NCBI GenBank assembly: GCA_964016875.1
Contig: OZ024722.1
Location: 17,924,576 to 17,988,575, forward strand
Direction: 5' to 3'
Length of the DNA: 64,000 nt
Source of the DNA: Fallopia convolvulus
Taxonomy: Eukaryota; Streptophyta; Magnoliopsida; Caryophyllales; Polygonaceae
The translations under genes were made by a program, and so were the position numbers. The notes below the pieces were generated by a model. That model did no database searches. It was not told where the DNA came from and saw nothing but the letters and a program-made list of their open reading frames with translations. The number at the start of each line of letters is the position of its first letter. The stretch's first letter is position 1. Of this stretch, positions 1-11,451 are shown piece by piece.

Positions 1-912
1 AACAAAGCATTTGCAAACGAAGGTCCTGAGATGAGAAATGTTGGGCTTTCTTCCCTTGATTAACTCATATGAGGTCTTTTTGATCATGGGAAGAATCATG
101 GCTCGGTTTAGAATATATGTTGTTGTGGAGATTGCCTCGGCCCAGAAACTTTCAGGAACTCCACTCTCAAGCATCATGGTGCGAGCCATGTCTTCCAAGG
201 TTCTGTTCTTTCTTTCCACAACTCCATTTTGTTGGGGTGTGCGTGGTGCCGAGAAGTTGTGAGAAAAACCGTTGTTGTCACAGAATTTTAGGAACTCTGA
301 GTTCTTGAACTCAGTTCCATGATCAGATCTGAGAGACTTGAGCTTCAATCCCATGCTAACTTCCATTCTCTTGATGAAGGGCTCAAACTCCTTGAATGCA
401 TCTGATTTGGATCTCAAGAAAATAACCCATGTAAATCTTGAAAAATCATCAATTAACACATACATGTACCTTTTACCACCATAGTTGGCCGTTTTCATGG
501 GACCATAGAGATCCATGTGAATTAGTTCCAAGGGCGTTGTTGTGCTTACCACCTTCTTTTGCTTAAAGGAACTCCTGGTTTGCTTGCCACGAACACATGC
601 TTCGCAAAGCTTGGCTCCCTCAATGTTTATTCGTGGAAGACCAATGACCAAGTCTTGTAGATATAGCTTCAAAATTTGATTTGTGCCTGCATGGCCTAGC
701 CTCTTATGCCAGAGTTTCGTGTCATCATGGGAGCTTACAAGGCACAGCTTTCTTGGTGGTTCAAAGTTTGTGTCCACCACATAGACATTGTTGGACCTTC
801 TTCCCCTTAGAATGGTTTTTTTGGTTTTCTTGTTGATGACCAAGCATTCTTCTGAGTCGAAGGTGACCATGTTGTTCCCTTGATCACATATCTTAGATAC
901 ACTCAAGAGATT
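1..912 (-). CDS. Copia pol: gag_pre-integrase and integrase core (runs off the window)
   Basis: From the stop codon at 913-915 to the left edge the minus strand is open in one frame, about 304 codons. It begins with NLLSVSKICD, the usual Copia protease/integrase linker. It continues with the gag_pre-integrase signature LWHKRLGHAG and a CEACVRGKQ zinc-binding end. The integrase core has all three acidic positions: D in MDLYGPMKT, D in LRSDHGTEF, and E in NGVVERKNRTLEDMAR. The FWAEA motif follows. Integrase inserts the cDNA into the host chromosome. This is the best preserved part of the element. The stop just upstream sits where G-(Y/H)-N is usual, so it is probably a point mutation. The frame continues past position 1 towards RT. 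Confidence 0.85.
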
Positions 913-1801
913 TTATCCCAAATCCTTCACTAAATTGGCATTGCTAATCTTCAATGACTTGTTGAATAGTACTTCGCTTGTTCCTATAATTTCTCCTTTA
1001 TTTTTGTTGCCAAAGGAAACGTGACCTCCTTTGGCTTGTGTGTGGAGTGAGGTGAGATTGTCTTTGTTCCCAGTCATGTGATTTGAACAGCCACTATCAA
1101 TGACCCAAGTGTTGTTCCCCCTCACTTCCAACCTACAAGGAGAGTTAGTTTTTGGTGACCCATGCAAGATGACTCTTGTTTGGTCCCTTACAAGGAAAGA
1201 CGGATTCAAGCATAACATAATCAGCAATATTGATATCACGAGAGTTCCTAGAATAATAGGTGAAGTTCCTATGTTGGTTCCCATGAGTGGGACCTCTAGC
1301 AGGTTTGTTAGCTTTTTGGTTTTGCCTGTTCCAATACTCGTGATTCCTTTGAGCTTGAGCTTCCTTTTTGGGACAACTTTCCTTGTAGTGCCCATGTGCA
1401 CCACAATTCCAGTAGGTTTTGTAGTACTCACCTAAGTAGTACTTGGGATGATGTCGTTGTAACCTGTTCCTATCCATGGTTTCCTTGTTGTAGACCCTTG
1501 ACCCATTTCCCTTGGCTTTTGGATATAGAGTTTATGCCCAGTGTTCCCAATGTAGTAGTCTCTCACTCCACTTACCCCACTTTCTAGGACACGTATTTTC
1601 TCATCTAGATGGGCATTCTTTTGTTTTTCACATTGGAGTTCTAGGGCCCTACACTCATTTATCTCATGTTCGTTTAGAGCAGACTTCCCATTCTTTGGGC
1701 ACTCAGACTTGTACCCAATCCCATGTTTGGTAGGGACAAATTTGGTTTGGGAACTCGAGGCTTCAAGACTCACATTTCCCTTGCTCAGCTTTTGTAGGAA
1801 C
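913..1801 (-). pseudogene. Copia Gag C-terminus and aspartic protease, frameshifted
   Basis: This stretch joins Gag to integrase but changes frame about three times, near 1805, 1470 and 1150, and ends at the in-frame TAA at 913-915. It holds a second zinc-knuckle-like motif, NCGAHGHYKESC, whose first Cys appears to be Tyr. The protease active site is WVIDSGCSNHMTG, with the D-S-G catalytic triad intact. In the family the protease matures the Gag-Pol polyprotein. The frameshifts show this copy cannot make one continuous polyprotein. Domains are assigned from motifs only. Confidence 0.75.
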
Positions 1802-3124
1802 TCATTTTTTTTCACTCTCTAGGGTCTTAATCTCATCCTCAAGGGCCACTATATGGGTTAGGTAGGACTGAAGCTTATCAATAAGTTTCACACAATTGGA
1901 ACAGGATTCAAGACCAATTAACTCAACATTTGTGTGTTCCGATTCATCTAGCTTCTTTTGCAACTTTATGTTATCCTTAACAAGGCTAGAGAGCAATTTC
2001 AATAACTCAGGTTTTTCATAGTTAGATAAGGACTCAATGATAGTTTTGGTGGTTACCTCACTGGATTGTTCCCCAGTGGTCTCCCCTATGGCCATTGCAC
2101 ACATGTCTGGGTGTGCCCAAGGTTCGGGATCTTCATCCTCGTCGTCGCTCCAGGTGGAAATGTAGGTCTTCTTCCCTTGTTTCCTGTCGTCAATTCCCTG
2201 TGGGCAGTTTTTGGCGAAGTGTCCTTTCTTGTAGCACTTGTAACAGGTGACATTAGTGAGGTCCTTCTCCGTGGGTCGGCTTTGGGAATTCTGACCCCTT
2301 TGCGAGTTCCCATAGCCTTTTTTGAATTTCCCTTTGTTGTAGAAGGATCGAAGGGCCTTGGTGACAAGGACGAGTTCCTCATCTTCTTCTTCTTCAGAGT
2401 CCTCCTGTTGCTCCTGAACGGATTTGAGCATCTTTTCCAATTTTAGGGCAATTCCTTTGTGCTCCCTTTCTTGCTCCTTGTCATCTTGCTTTCTTTTCTC
2501 ATGTCCCACCAACTTCCCAAAGACTTGGTGAAGCATGAGATTCCTGTTCTCAAGATTCTCTTTGAACATGGCCCTCTCGTTGGCCCATTCACCAGTTAGG
2601 CTGTTGAAGAGTTGTTGGACTTTCATCTTGTCGGTGATCTCCTCCTTGGTAATCCCAAGTCCAGTAAGCTTGGTACATATGGCTTCAAAGTGAGACTGGT
2701 AGCTATCAACAAATTCTCCCATCTCCATTCGGAAGTTGAAGAACTCCCTTCTAGTGTTCATTTGGAGGTCCTCTCTGAGGTCAGAGTTCCCTATGTGCAT
2801 TTGTTGAATGGTTTCCCACATCTCCTTCGCCGTTTCCAAATTTGCTACCCTGTCGCAATCTTGTTCCGACATGGCGTTCTTGAGGTACTGTTTGGCCTTG
2901 AAGTTTGCTTCCATGCACTTCCATTCGTTTTGTCCCCACTTGGTGAAGTCATTGCGAATGGTTAGGTCTACCTCGAAGTTCCCTACTTCGATGACACACC
3001 AGGCTTGAAAGTCGTGGCTGCGCATCCAATCCTTCATGTTGCGTTGCTAGTTTTCGAATCTTCTGGTGATAAGCCTTGGAGGCTTGTTATTCCCATGTCC
3101 GACTTGAGTAAGTTCCTGAGACAT
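1802..3124 (-). pseudogene. Copia Gag (UBN2-type) with CCHC zinc knuckle, one internal stop
   Basis: The likely start is the ATG at 3122-3124, about 40 bases inside the PBS. The frame then reads MSQELTQVGHGNN and meets a TAG at 3047-3049 where the family usually has Trp (FEN-stop-QRNMKDW). From 3037 it stays open for 411 codons. Features in order are a UBN2/retrotran_gag-like region (W, YL, LETAKEMW, LTGLGITKEE), a charged Lys/Glu-rich stretch, the CCHC knuckle CYKCYKKGHFAKNC, an acidic linker and a C-terminal coiled coil rich in Leu, Lys and Glu. Gag forms the cytoplasmic virus-like particle that packages element RNA. Apart from the single TAG this is nearly intact. Confidence 0.8.
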
Positions 3125-3166
3125 CCTGTAACCTGCGATACTAACACAGAAATCTAGAGCGTGCCT

Positions 3167-3178
3167 GCTCTAATACCA
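3167..3178 (-). promoter_or_regulatory. Primer-binding site (initiator Met-tRNA)
   Basis: On the minus strand the bases TGGTATTAGAGC follow the LTR end after two bases. The plant Copia consensus is TGGTATCAGAGC, complementary to the 3' end of initiator methionine tRNA. One base differs. This fixes the LTR boundary and the element's orientation. Confidence 0.85.
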
Positions 3179-3180
3179 AT

Positions 3181-4171
3181 TGTTGGATCGTTATGCGTTA
3201 GTAAGAGCTTGGGAACTAGTGGTAGAGGGTTCCCAAGGTAGCGGAAGTAAAACAATCGCAAGTAAAAACTAAAATAAGGGACACAATTCCTTTATAGAGG
3301 AAACCCACAACAACCAACTAGTTGTGTGGGTAAACCTCTACCTCTGTTTGGAGGATTTTGAACGATCTACTTGTTTTATTGATTGTTCCCTAGTTAATTA
3401 CAACAGGCAAGACTTAAACTTCAATATTCCTAGTAGTTCTTCTTAACTCTAGCAACACTAGCAAGTCTTCTCAACCTAGTTTCTAAGCGAACAACTCAAC
3501 TAAACACAAGATAAATCCAATCTTACACCTTTGAGCTCACTGTCACAGTTCCCTAACTCCTGGGAACATGGATTCACCGTCATCGAGATCGCACACTCGC
3601 CGTCGGGGACTTCTCTTCATTTTGTCTATCTTGTCTCTTTGTATGTGGATATTTGTTCTGCGAGAAGTACTTATTCCAAGCACTATTCATTTGGCTTTAT
3701 ACTCATTTGAACTTGGGTTGCAATCTTCATTTTCATGTAGTCCAAAATTCCCTTTGTCTTGCATGTCAAGTTTTCAATCTTCACATGTGACTTGATTTGA
3801 ACTTAGTCAACTTCAAATGTCAATCGGATCGTTGGATCGCTCGCCTCAGTCTGTTCCTCAGACTGAACCTTTGTTTTGTCTGAGACAGGATCCCGCGTCT
3901 CACGCTGAACGGTCATGTCTTCACATGTGAGTTCCCATGCGATGGGAATTGTTCTCTCCAGAGTTCCTTTGATAGGAACTTGCTATCGTGTATTCTTGTG
4001 TTCCTTTTGCATTCCCTTAGCTTCTTAGAGAGTCATTGTCAAACCTGATGTTCCCTTAAAATACTTGGATGTAAAACGTTAGTTCCCACATGGCGTTTGT
4101 CATTATCAAAACTGGAGACAAGCATCTTTGTTCGGATGTTTGGAACCAGAGCTCCCAACACCGTCCCAACA
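3181..4171 (-). repeat. 5' LTR of the left Sirevirus-like element (991 bp)
   Basis: On the plus strand the LTR starts TGTTGGATCG and ends CCGTCCCAACA, giving TGTTGG...CCAACA inverted ends. It aligns along its whole length with the LTR at 58809-59869 and the solo LTR at 31719-32966. Shared landmarks are a GAGGAA.CCCACAAC block, ACCTCTACCTC..GGAGGATTTTG, and a CGTCGTCGAGAT-like block before GGGGACTT. The outer flank is AAAGC at 4172-4176. The matching target-site copy lies outside the window. Confidence 0.85.
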
Positions 4172-5619
4172 AAAGCTATAATTTGAATTGTACGCATGTT
4201 TCTTTTTTTGTTGCAGTCTAGCACACATCTATATTCTACATTATTTTAATTTACATCTGCATCATGATATCGTTCCTTTTGTAAATTCTTAACCTCCATT
4301 TCTATAATATTTAGTTTTCACCTGAAAAAACAAGACAAAACAGATTCATTATAAATCATATTGTTGTTACTTAGAAGTGTTTGCTAAGTTAACACCTACA
4401 TTTAGGCATTTAGCGAAGAGGGCGGTTGGAGAAACAGATCCATATCAAGGTAACTCATTTTACAAACATTATTGAGGTTCCAAATTAAAAGAGAGTATTG
4501 GTAGAGATAAAGGAGACAAGATGGAGACTGCTGATTAGAGGCAAACTAATAGTGGCAACAAAGGCCGCGATTATCGTATTGCAGGCCATGAAAAAGAGTA
4601 AAGTACCAATAATACACGAGTGTTCAATTCGGTAGGTAGCTTCCACAAATGGGGAGCTCCATATTTTGAAATTTCCTCCCCTAAAAGTAAGAGGAAAAAA
4701 AACTTACTTCATACCAAAAACATAGACTATATATGAAGGGCTCATGAGTCATGAGTCCTGGCATAACTCATGCATGTACGGATAACAAGGATTGATAATA
4801 TAAATTATATCATGTCAAATATGTTATAATCCATGACAATACCTATCTAGTCCCTTATTGGCAAACAAGTTTATAGTTGTTATTGTTGTTTTTGTACCCG
4901 CACAAAATTGACCGAAACAAGGCCATGTCATACCTTGGTCTCAACACTCTCGTACCCTTGGTCACGACGTCCTATCTTTATTTGTTATTAATGTCTAGTA
5001 TTTCTTTTTATATTGAACCTTTCTATTCTTTTTCTAGCTAGTTTTAGAAACTCATATATGTGCTTATGTGGACGTTGGACCTAGATTGCATCTAGCCCTC
5101 TACTCTGCCACCTTTTGTGTGTTGATTTAACCCTAGTTTGGATGCCTCCTATATAAGGAGATTTCAACGTCCTTAACTAGGTTACACACTAATCACATTA
5201 CGAGTTTACACGTTGAAGCTTCGCTTCTTATATTCTCGTTTGTGCGTCACTTTTGCCCAATCTCCTTCCCTCTAGATCGAGTCTCCCTTGATTCGATCAC
5301 CTCTAATCTCTACAACAATCTCGATTCTCAGTCAAAGAACCTCTCATTCACTCAAACCACTTCCGCAATCGCATTGACGAGACCCAATACGTAATCAAGT
5401 CAAAGATTCGGTGTTTGCTCGAATCCTTTCGGAGACGAGTTCACAAGAACCCTTAATTTTCTTATTACGTTAAAATTGATAAAACAAAAAAAACAGCCTA
5501 TCTCGTCCCATGTGTCAATTGTTTGCGAGTTTTAGGTTGAAGAGGAACTTGAAATGAAAGATAAAGAAAGGAGTATTTAACCAGTACATTAAAGACTAAT
5601 TTTTGTGCATTAACACTAA
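4172..5619. other. Non-coding interval with a possible old LTR fragment
   Basis: No gene or long ORF is recognised. From about 4870 to 5480 composition changes to a C/T-rich, LTR-like stretch. It has a TATA-like CTATATAAGGAG near 5151 and a run of short, clean, gene-free sequence. I could not find matching inverted ends or a target-site duplication, so a solo LTR is only a suggestion. Confidence 0.35.
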
Positions 5620-5950
5620 GGGCCCGTTTGGTTTTCTATTCCGGAAATATAAACGGAAAGGAAACGAACGTAGCCTATATTATTGTCACGATACATCAAT
5701 GATAAATTTCATCTTGCCTTGAGTCACCTCATTTTTCATGCAAAAATGTATCGCAAGCCCCCTTGCAGTAATCAATCTCTTTCCCTAATTTTAACATGGG
5801 GTAAGCAAATCACCCATTCTCCTCTAATCATTTCCCTTCCCCTTTTCTAGACCCATAAAAAAAATTGTTGTGAATGTATTGTGATACATAAGTGGTCTAT
5901 ATTCGTTTCATTTCCGTTTAAATTTTCGTGGTTGGAAACCAAACGGGCCC
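5620..5950. mobile_element. Tourist-like MITE (PIF/Harbinger), 331 bp
   Basis: The left end is GGGCCCGTTTGGTTTTC. The right end is the inverted complement (AACCAAACGGGCCC). Both are flanked by TAA (5617-5619 and 5951-5953), the TSD expected of PIF/Harbinger elements. There is no coding capacity, so it is non-autonomous. A related relict seems to lie near 58270-58640. Confidence 0.85.
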
Positions 5951-6018
5951 TAATTCTGTTTGATAGTTGATCATTTCATAACATGTGACCCGAAACACCT
6001 AATCCACTTCCAACCCGT

Positions 6019-6986
6019 CAGTGGCGGATTTAGGGGGGGCAGGGGTGGGCAACTGCCCCCCCGTTCGCCGGAAAAATTAACGGGGATTGGGGAGTAACAG
6101 CGCCGGATAGGGGCAAAGCGGGGCAGCACGACCAGTACCGAGGGGGCAGGGAAAGCGAGATGCGAGTGGCTGGAGTGGGCGTGGGACGACGGCGGCGAGT
6201 CTGGTGGAGGAGTCGAAGAACGTCGAAGTTCCAGGCAGGTGTAGGCTGTAGCGGCAAATTTCCAGATCTGAAAAATAATTGGGTGGGGGGAAGATGAATA
6301 ATGAATGAAAACTGGTTCTATGAAACACTGCGTTTCATTTAAAATTGTAAGGCCAATGAAACACTTTGTTTTTTTTAAAGAAAAAAAGAAAAAGGCAAAA
6401 GCCTCAATTCAACAAAATGTTGGGCCATTTAAACGGAATTTGCAATGATCCACTGGGCTCTATCATTTATTCATTAAATCGGCTGTTTACTTATTGGGCA
6501 TTTTTTATTGGAAAGGGGCCTAAAATTATTCAACATAATATTGATATAAATTGGAGAGTAATTTGGTGAAAAAGTCAAATTTTATATATGAATTCTATAT
6601 AATTTTACATTTAAGGTAATCTAAATTATTTAATTTTTCTATAAATGTTTTAACAAAATAGGAGCTAAATGGCTGAGTGAAAATTTAGTGATATTTAATA
6701 TTTATAAGAGGCAAGTGTTTGTAACTATTGTAAATGAAATTATTTTTAAATTGTTTTCAAATTTTAAATACTCGTAAATGTCAATTATCATGAAACAGAG
6801 GGTCAAATGTAGTTTGATTTGTAATATCAAACTATCTGTAGTCTTATTCTTGTATATTATTTAATTTTTTAGCACATATACTATTTAATTTGATAGTTTA
6901 ACTAGTTCGATTTATTTAAAAAAAAATTTAGCATTAAGCTTGTTCAAAGTCCGCCCCCCATCCAGTCGATCCTGGATCCGCCACTG
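6019..6986. mobile_element. hAT-like non-autonomous DNA transposon, 968 bp
   Basis: Terminal inverted repeats CAGTGGCGGATTTAGG and CCTGGATCCGCCACTG match at 14 of 16 positions. They are flanked by the direct repeat AACCCGT (6012-6018 and 6987-6993). hAT elements normally make 8-bp duplications, so the 7-bp repeat has probably lost a base. The first 250 bp are GC-rich and the rest very AT-rich. No transposase is visible. Confidence 0.8.
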
Positions 6987-7946
6987 AACCCGTATACAAC
7001 CCTATTGACAAAGCCACAAGTACTTAATTAATACGTAAAAACCTTTTTTGTCATAAATAATATGTAAAACCCTTAGATCTGGTAATCGGTGGATGCTTAT
7101 CGTTTATTGCAAATCGATCGGTTTATGAATTTTTCAGATACGATCGACAAGGTCAGATGTAAGCTATTGATATATACTTGGGAGTATAGAAATTGATACG
7201 TCATATTATTAAAGGGACATTTTGATGGAGCCTGCTCGAGTGAATCGAATTTAGAGCGTTAGCAGTCACGTTCGTCACTATCATTTGGTTTGGGTATGTG
7301 AAATACTTGAATTATTAATTGGTTGGTTTAACCACTTTAATTTTATTCTGCTTACAAAAACTTGCCAACTTTCTCTGTTACCTTTAATTGATATGTACAT
7401 GTGGGACATCGTTACCACTTACCACTACAACCCAGCCATATGAAATTTCGATCCGTATGCTTTTTCTAGTGCACGCTTTGTTTTTGTTACTGTTTACATC
7501 TCATCCTCATCGAATTAAGAAGTCATGATTTGATAGTGATACCCAAGTGATATTTCTTGCACAGTTGCTCTGGCTGATTAATTATTTAGTGCTGATATTG
7601 TTAGTAAGATAAACCTTAATGTAATACGATAAATTTTAATGTAATGGTATTATATAACATCACAAAATTCTTTGTTTCAAAAATGTAAAAAAAAAATTAC
7701 ATGGAACATCTAAATGAAAATGACACTACAGTTTTTTTCACACCAATATAAACCTGACCTGTAGGTTTTTTTTAGCCTACTTCCTTATACTACAAACTTA
7801 ATTAATTGAATAACAATTTTCCAAATAAAAAATACAAGCAATTTTATCTTTACAGAGAAATATACTGTATTAAATTGCCCTATAATCCCTTTTTATATTT
7901 AAATGGTACCATTTGATCCTTTTTCTTAGTAATTAAGATTAATTAA
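6987..7946. other. AT-rich 3' flank of the DUF4408/DUF761 gene
   Basis: No ORF, RNA gene or clear repeat end is visible. The part nearest the gene should hold its 3' UTR and poly(A) signals on the minus strand, but no single signal stands out in this AT-rich DNA. Confidence 0.5.
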
Positions 7947-10216
7947 TTAGTGGGCTCCGCGGTTGATCATGTCCATGTATTGTTGCATCGACTGCTGCCT
8001 CTGCAACCTCATTTCCTCGTTTACTTTATTGATGAATGATTCAACTCGCCGATTCAACTCCTCCTGACTCAGTGAGGGATCCTTCTTCAGCGCCGCCGCT
8101 GCCACCGTGGAGCGGTTGGGTCGATCCGTGAACGTTCCCGACTTCTTCACCAGCGACGGCGTCGAGGGATCAGATGAAGCGGGCTGACGGCTGTTATTCT
8201 CCCACGTGTCCGATTTCTTCAAGTGGCGCGTGAGCGGCAATTGACGCCCCTCCGTTATCGTCTTCCACGCGCTCTCCAGCGTCTCGCTCCGCTTCGGCTT
8301 CGCCACTCGGAGCGCCTTTCCTCCACCTATTCATTAAAATTAAAATAAATACATTTTTAAATTACAGCTTATTTATTTTCAGTAAAAACTAGAAGTATAT
8401 ACCCGTGCATTTGTACGGGTTAATAATTCTATTTAATTTTTTTTAAATATTTACGTATTTAGTTTTTTTAAATATTATATTCTATCAATGATGTTTTAAA
8501 GTTGTATATCTTTTTTACATATAAGTTATCACATTCATTTACAATTAACATTCAATTATTTAGAAAACTTATAATATTAAGTCTATAGGATTAGGAGACA
8601 ATTAAATATTTTAAATTCAAAGAATTGAATGTAAAAAATACAAATTTACATGTAGGTTAAATTAATTTAATTAACCTTCAATTAGGACCTACTAATCAAA
8701 ATCAAGGTTCTTTTCGTTGCTGTGTTTGGATGCAACACGGGCACGTGTATATATTCCGTTGTGAGCGTGACATACAAATTAGTCAAGAGTCAACGATTGT
8801 AAGCGCGCTCTTACGATCCACATGTCAAATTCAAACCATTTATTTTGTGTGCTTTAATTATATATACTGATTTTTTGTTTGGTAGGAGATCGATCCACTA
8901 CATGAAAAGAACAATTAGAACACGAAATTAATGGAATTCAATGAAGGAACAGTACCTTCTGCAGTAGATCGGGTTGTTTTCCGATTGTGACCAAACCTCG
9001 CCGACGGTGGAGGCTTCTCGACCTGCGACTGGAAGAACGACGACACTATCTCGGAAGTCTCCTGCCTTGCAAGTGGCCCCGGTGGCGGAAGAAGGGACGG
9101 CGTCGTCTGAGGGGCAATAGTGTAGTTCTGTACCGTCTTCTGTTTAACTACCTCATTAATTCCTCCAAACGTCGCCGTTTCCTCTAATGAAGTTAGAGTG
9201 TTTTCCGGAGTGGCTCTGGATAGTCGGCGGTTTTGACCGAGCCTCATCGCCGGAGAAGGCTCTTCGATCTGCGATTGGAAGAACGACGACACAATCTCAG
9301 AAGTCTCCTGCCTTGCAAGCGGCGCCGTTGGCGGTGGAAGAGACGGCGTCTTCCGAGGAGCGAAAGTGTATTTTTCCGCCTTCTCCTGCTTTACTACTCC
9401 TCTGTCTCTCCCTTCAAAAGCCGCCGTTTCGTCCAATGAAGTTAGATTCGAAGGCTTCCGAAGCTGACCGAACCTCGACGGCGGCGAAGGCTTCTCCATC
9501 TGCGACTGGAAAAACGACGAAACAATTTCAAACGTCTCTTGCCTAGAAAGCGGCGCCGATTGCGGCTGAGGAGATGGCGTCGTCCGCACACTTCTGAGAG
9601 CCAATTCCGGCTCTGCGGAGCCACCTTCAACAGAATCGAGAGCGTAATAGCTTAGATTCTCCAGCACATGATCTTTCGGCGCAATCGCCTTCTCCTCCTC
9701 TTCATCCACAACAGGCTGAACGATTTCGGTTTCTCTCGCTCCAAACGTCATCGTTTCATCATACGCGAAAACCTCCGCCCTACCGTGCTTCTCCGGATTA
9801 ACAGTGGTGAAAGAGAAACTGAAACCAGATGTAATCTCCGGATCCGGCACCGAGATGATAGGTGCCAATGGCTCGGCTCTGGAGTATGCATCAATAGAAA
9901 CGGCGTCTGAGGAGCGGATCGATTCGGCGTGGTGGTGGATGTGGCGGAATTCTTCGTCACCGACCGCGGTGGCGTGAGGATGCATGTAGTGATGATGGAT
10001 CCGGGAGCTGGCGGCGATGGTGATTATGATTCCATTGATGATGACGTAGAGGTAAGGAGGACGGAGCCAGGAGCGGAGGGAGCTCCAGATCGCCGGCAAT
10101 TGGGCGGCGGTGAAGTTAAAGATCTGCGGAGTAAGGAGGATGGCGATGAAAAGAACGCCGGTGGACATAAGGATGAGTTTTAGAGAGTGGATCAGAGCGT
10201 TGGAGGTGGTCGCCAT
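7947..10216 (-). CDS. DUF4408/DUF761 domain protein, two exons, 546 aa
   Basis: Exon 1 is 10216-8956 and exon 2 is 8326-7947, both minus strand. The donor reads AGAAG/GTACT and the acceptor AATAG/GTGGAGG. Joining them keeps frame and gives 546 residues. The start chosen is the ATG at 10214-10216 (AAAATGGCG context, first residues MATTSNALIHSL). An upstream in-frame ATG at 10357 lies before the TATA box and is rejected. Two hydrophobic segments at about 11-28 and 54-70, with LRPPYLYVIINGII, form the N-terminal DUF4408 membrane region. A long, charged, probably disordered middle follows. Residues 505-546 form the DUF761 ('cotton fibre expressed') end: QEELNRRVESFINK and the final INRGAH. Unusually, a block with RQETxEIVSSFFQSQ occurs three times, at about 223, 300 and 382. 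Molecular function is unknown. It looks intact and is the only clear host gene here. Confidence 0.88.
8389..8870 (-). mobile_element. Non-autonomous Helitron in the gene's intron, 482 bp
   Basis: On the minus strand it starts TCAGTATATATAATTAAAGC after an A. It ends with the hairpin CCCGTACAAATGCACGGG, nine bases, then CTAG followed by T. A|T flanks, a 5' TC, a subterminal hairpin and a 3' CTRR are the Helitron signature. Removing it shortens the 629-bp intron to about 147 bp. It encodes nothing. Confidence 0.75.
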
Positions 10217-10321
10217 TTTTTCCGGTGAGAGCTTCGAGGAGTGAAAGAGGGAGAGGAGCGCGTTGGTGGTGGGAATTGCCAAGTTGGTTGGTTGGTATAA
10301 AGTGGAGATGGATGGATGGGG

Positions 10322-10331
10322 AAATATATAA
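10322..10331 (-). promoter_or_regulatory. TATA-like element upstream of the DUF4408/DUF761 gene
   Basis: The minus strand reads TTATATATTT about 105 bases upstream of the chosen ATG. This spacing fits a TATA box plus a 5' leader of some 75 bases. Other AT runs nearby make it a likely but not certain promoter. Confidence 0.5.
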
Positions 10332-10379
10332 CAGCAGGAGGGTGTAGGGCCCAACACAACTTCAGATATATTGAACGGG

Positions 10380-11451
10380 AACCGTTGGATTAGATATGGA
10401 AGTAAGAGATGTACGGATGAGATGAGAGTATGGGTTTATTACAATTTACTTTTTTTTTGGGTTTAATACGTAAATATTAACGGAGAAGGATCACTTAGGA
10501 AATTAGAATAAATCTCTTCGCCATGCACCACCTACATTGCTATACACCCTTATTTTTTCTATTTTTCGGTCTTCCACATCATTTATGCACGCAATATAAA
10601 TTATTTCTACATCCATACATCCCATGAATCCCTATCTTTTCCATTTGTTACACTTTTTTCTATCTCCATATAAAATTACATATATATATATATACTCATT
10701 TCTCCCATAAAAATCACATACAAGTACAACTTAAAAAATAACTTAAAACAACTTTAAAATATATAATTAAATTAAATATTGTCATATATATAATATTGGT
10801 GCTTATGAAAAGATTAAAAAATTAGAATAATTTATTGCAAAAAAAAATCTTTTTAATAGACGGTGCGTTTGATTAGGCAATTTGCCAAATCCGTGGAGCC
10901 TTCTTTTAGTATATTTTTTTGCCAAATCTGTACTGAAACGCTGCATTTGATTTGGATAAGGTGTAAAATGATGTGTTTTGCTGGACGGTACGTGCGCACA
11001 CGCGAATGCACCGCTCCATGAATTTGTTGCCTCTGGTTCATCTCATGCACCTTTGTTTCTTGGGACAAGCAAAAATTTGATTATTTAATATTAGATCTGA
11101 CACTATGAATCGGTGATAGTAACCGATGTGGGTGGCCTAAGTTTCTAAAAAAATCAATGATTTATATTAGTTTTTTATTATAAAGGAAAAAATACAATTT
11201 TTTTAAAAAAATTAGAAAAAAGACGCTACGCATTTTACCTTAGATGTACATCAATTCATGAATAAATTACATCAATTACAAGTTTACAACGTTGAGGCCT
11301 TTTAAAATTTGTCGTTTTTTTTCTTAACTATCTTCAAAATTTTCTTCTTTTTTAAAGACCATAGACGGTGAAGAACGATCTAATGACGACTTTGAGGCCT
11401 TTCAGAGAAGATTAAGCATCAGAGATTGAAAAGCTCGGATCCGTCCTCGCC
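10380..11451. other. Non-coding interval upstream of the gene
   Basis: It contains a TA microsatellite near 10680-10693 and a stretch at about 10505-10800 resembling the low-complexity repeat near 31325-31550. Both have CAATGCAC/CCATGCAC-like openings followed by CCCATAAAAAT-type text. No gene is recognised. Confidence 0.45.

Larger units (their letters stand above)
1..4171 (-). mobile_element. Sirevirus-like Ty1/Copia retrotransposon, 5' half
   Basis: Reading leftwards the order is 5' LTR, initiator-Met PBS, Gag with zinc knuckles, aspartic protease, gag_pre-integrase and integrase core. This order is diagnostic of Copia. RT and RNase H lie outside the window. The long LTR (about 1 kb), large Gag and sequence relation to the element at the right edge, which carries an extra ORF after RNase H, point to the Sirevirus (SIRE/Maximus) lineage. 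That lineage call is an inference from structure. Gag and protease carry stops and frameshifts, so this copy is not autonomous. Confidence 0.85.

Noticed and set aside
8987..9910. Plus-strand ORFs opposite exon 1
   Set aside because: They are Arg-rich shadows of the DUF4408/DUF761 exon with no motifs.
10217..10357. N-terminal extension of the DUF4408 protein from the ATG at 10357
   Set aside because: It lies upstream of the TATA-like element, and the family starts close to the first hydrophobic helix. The ATG at 10216 has the better context.
10853..11068. Small minus-strand ORF
   Set aside because: No motif, poor context and AT-rich non-coding surroundings.
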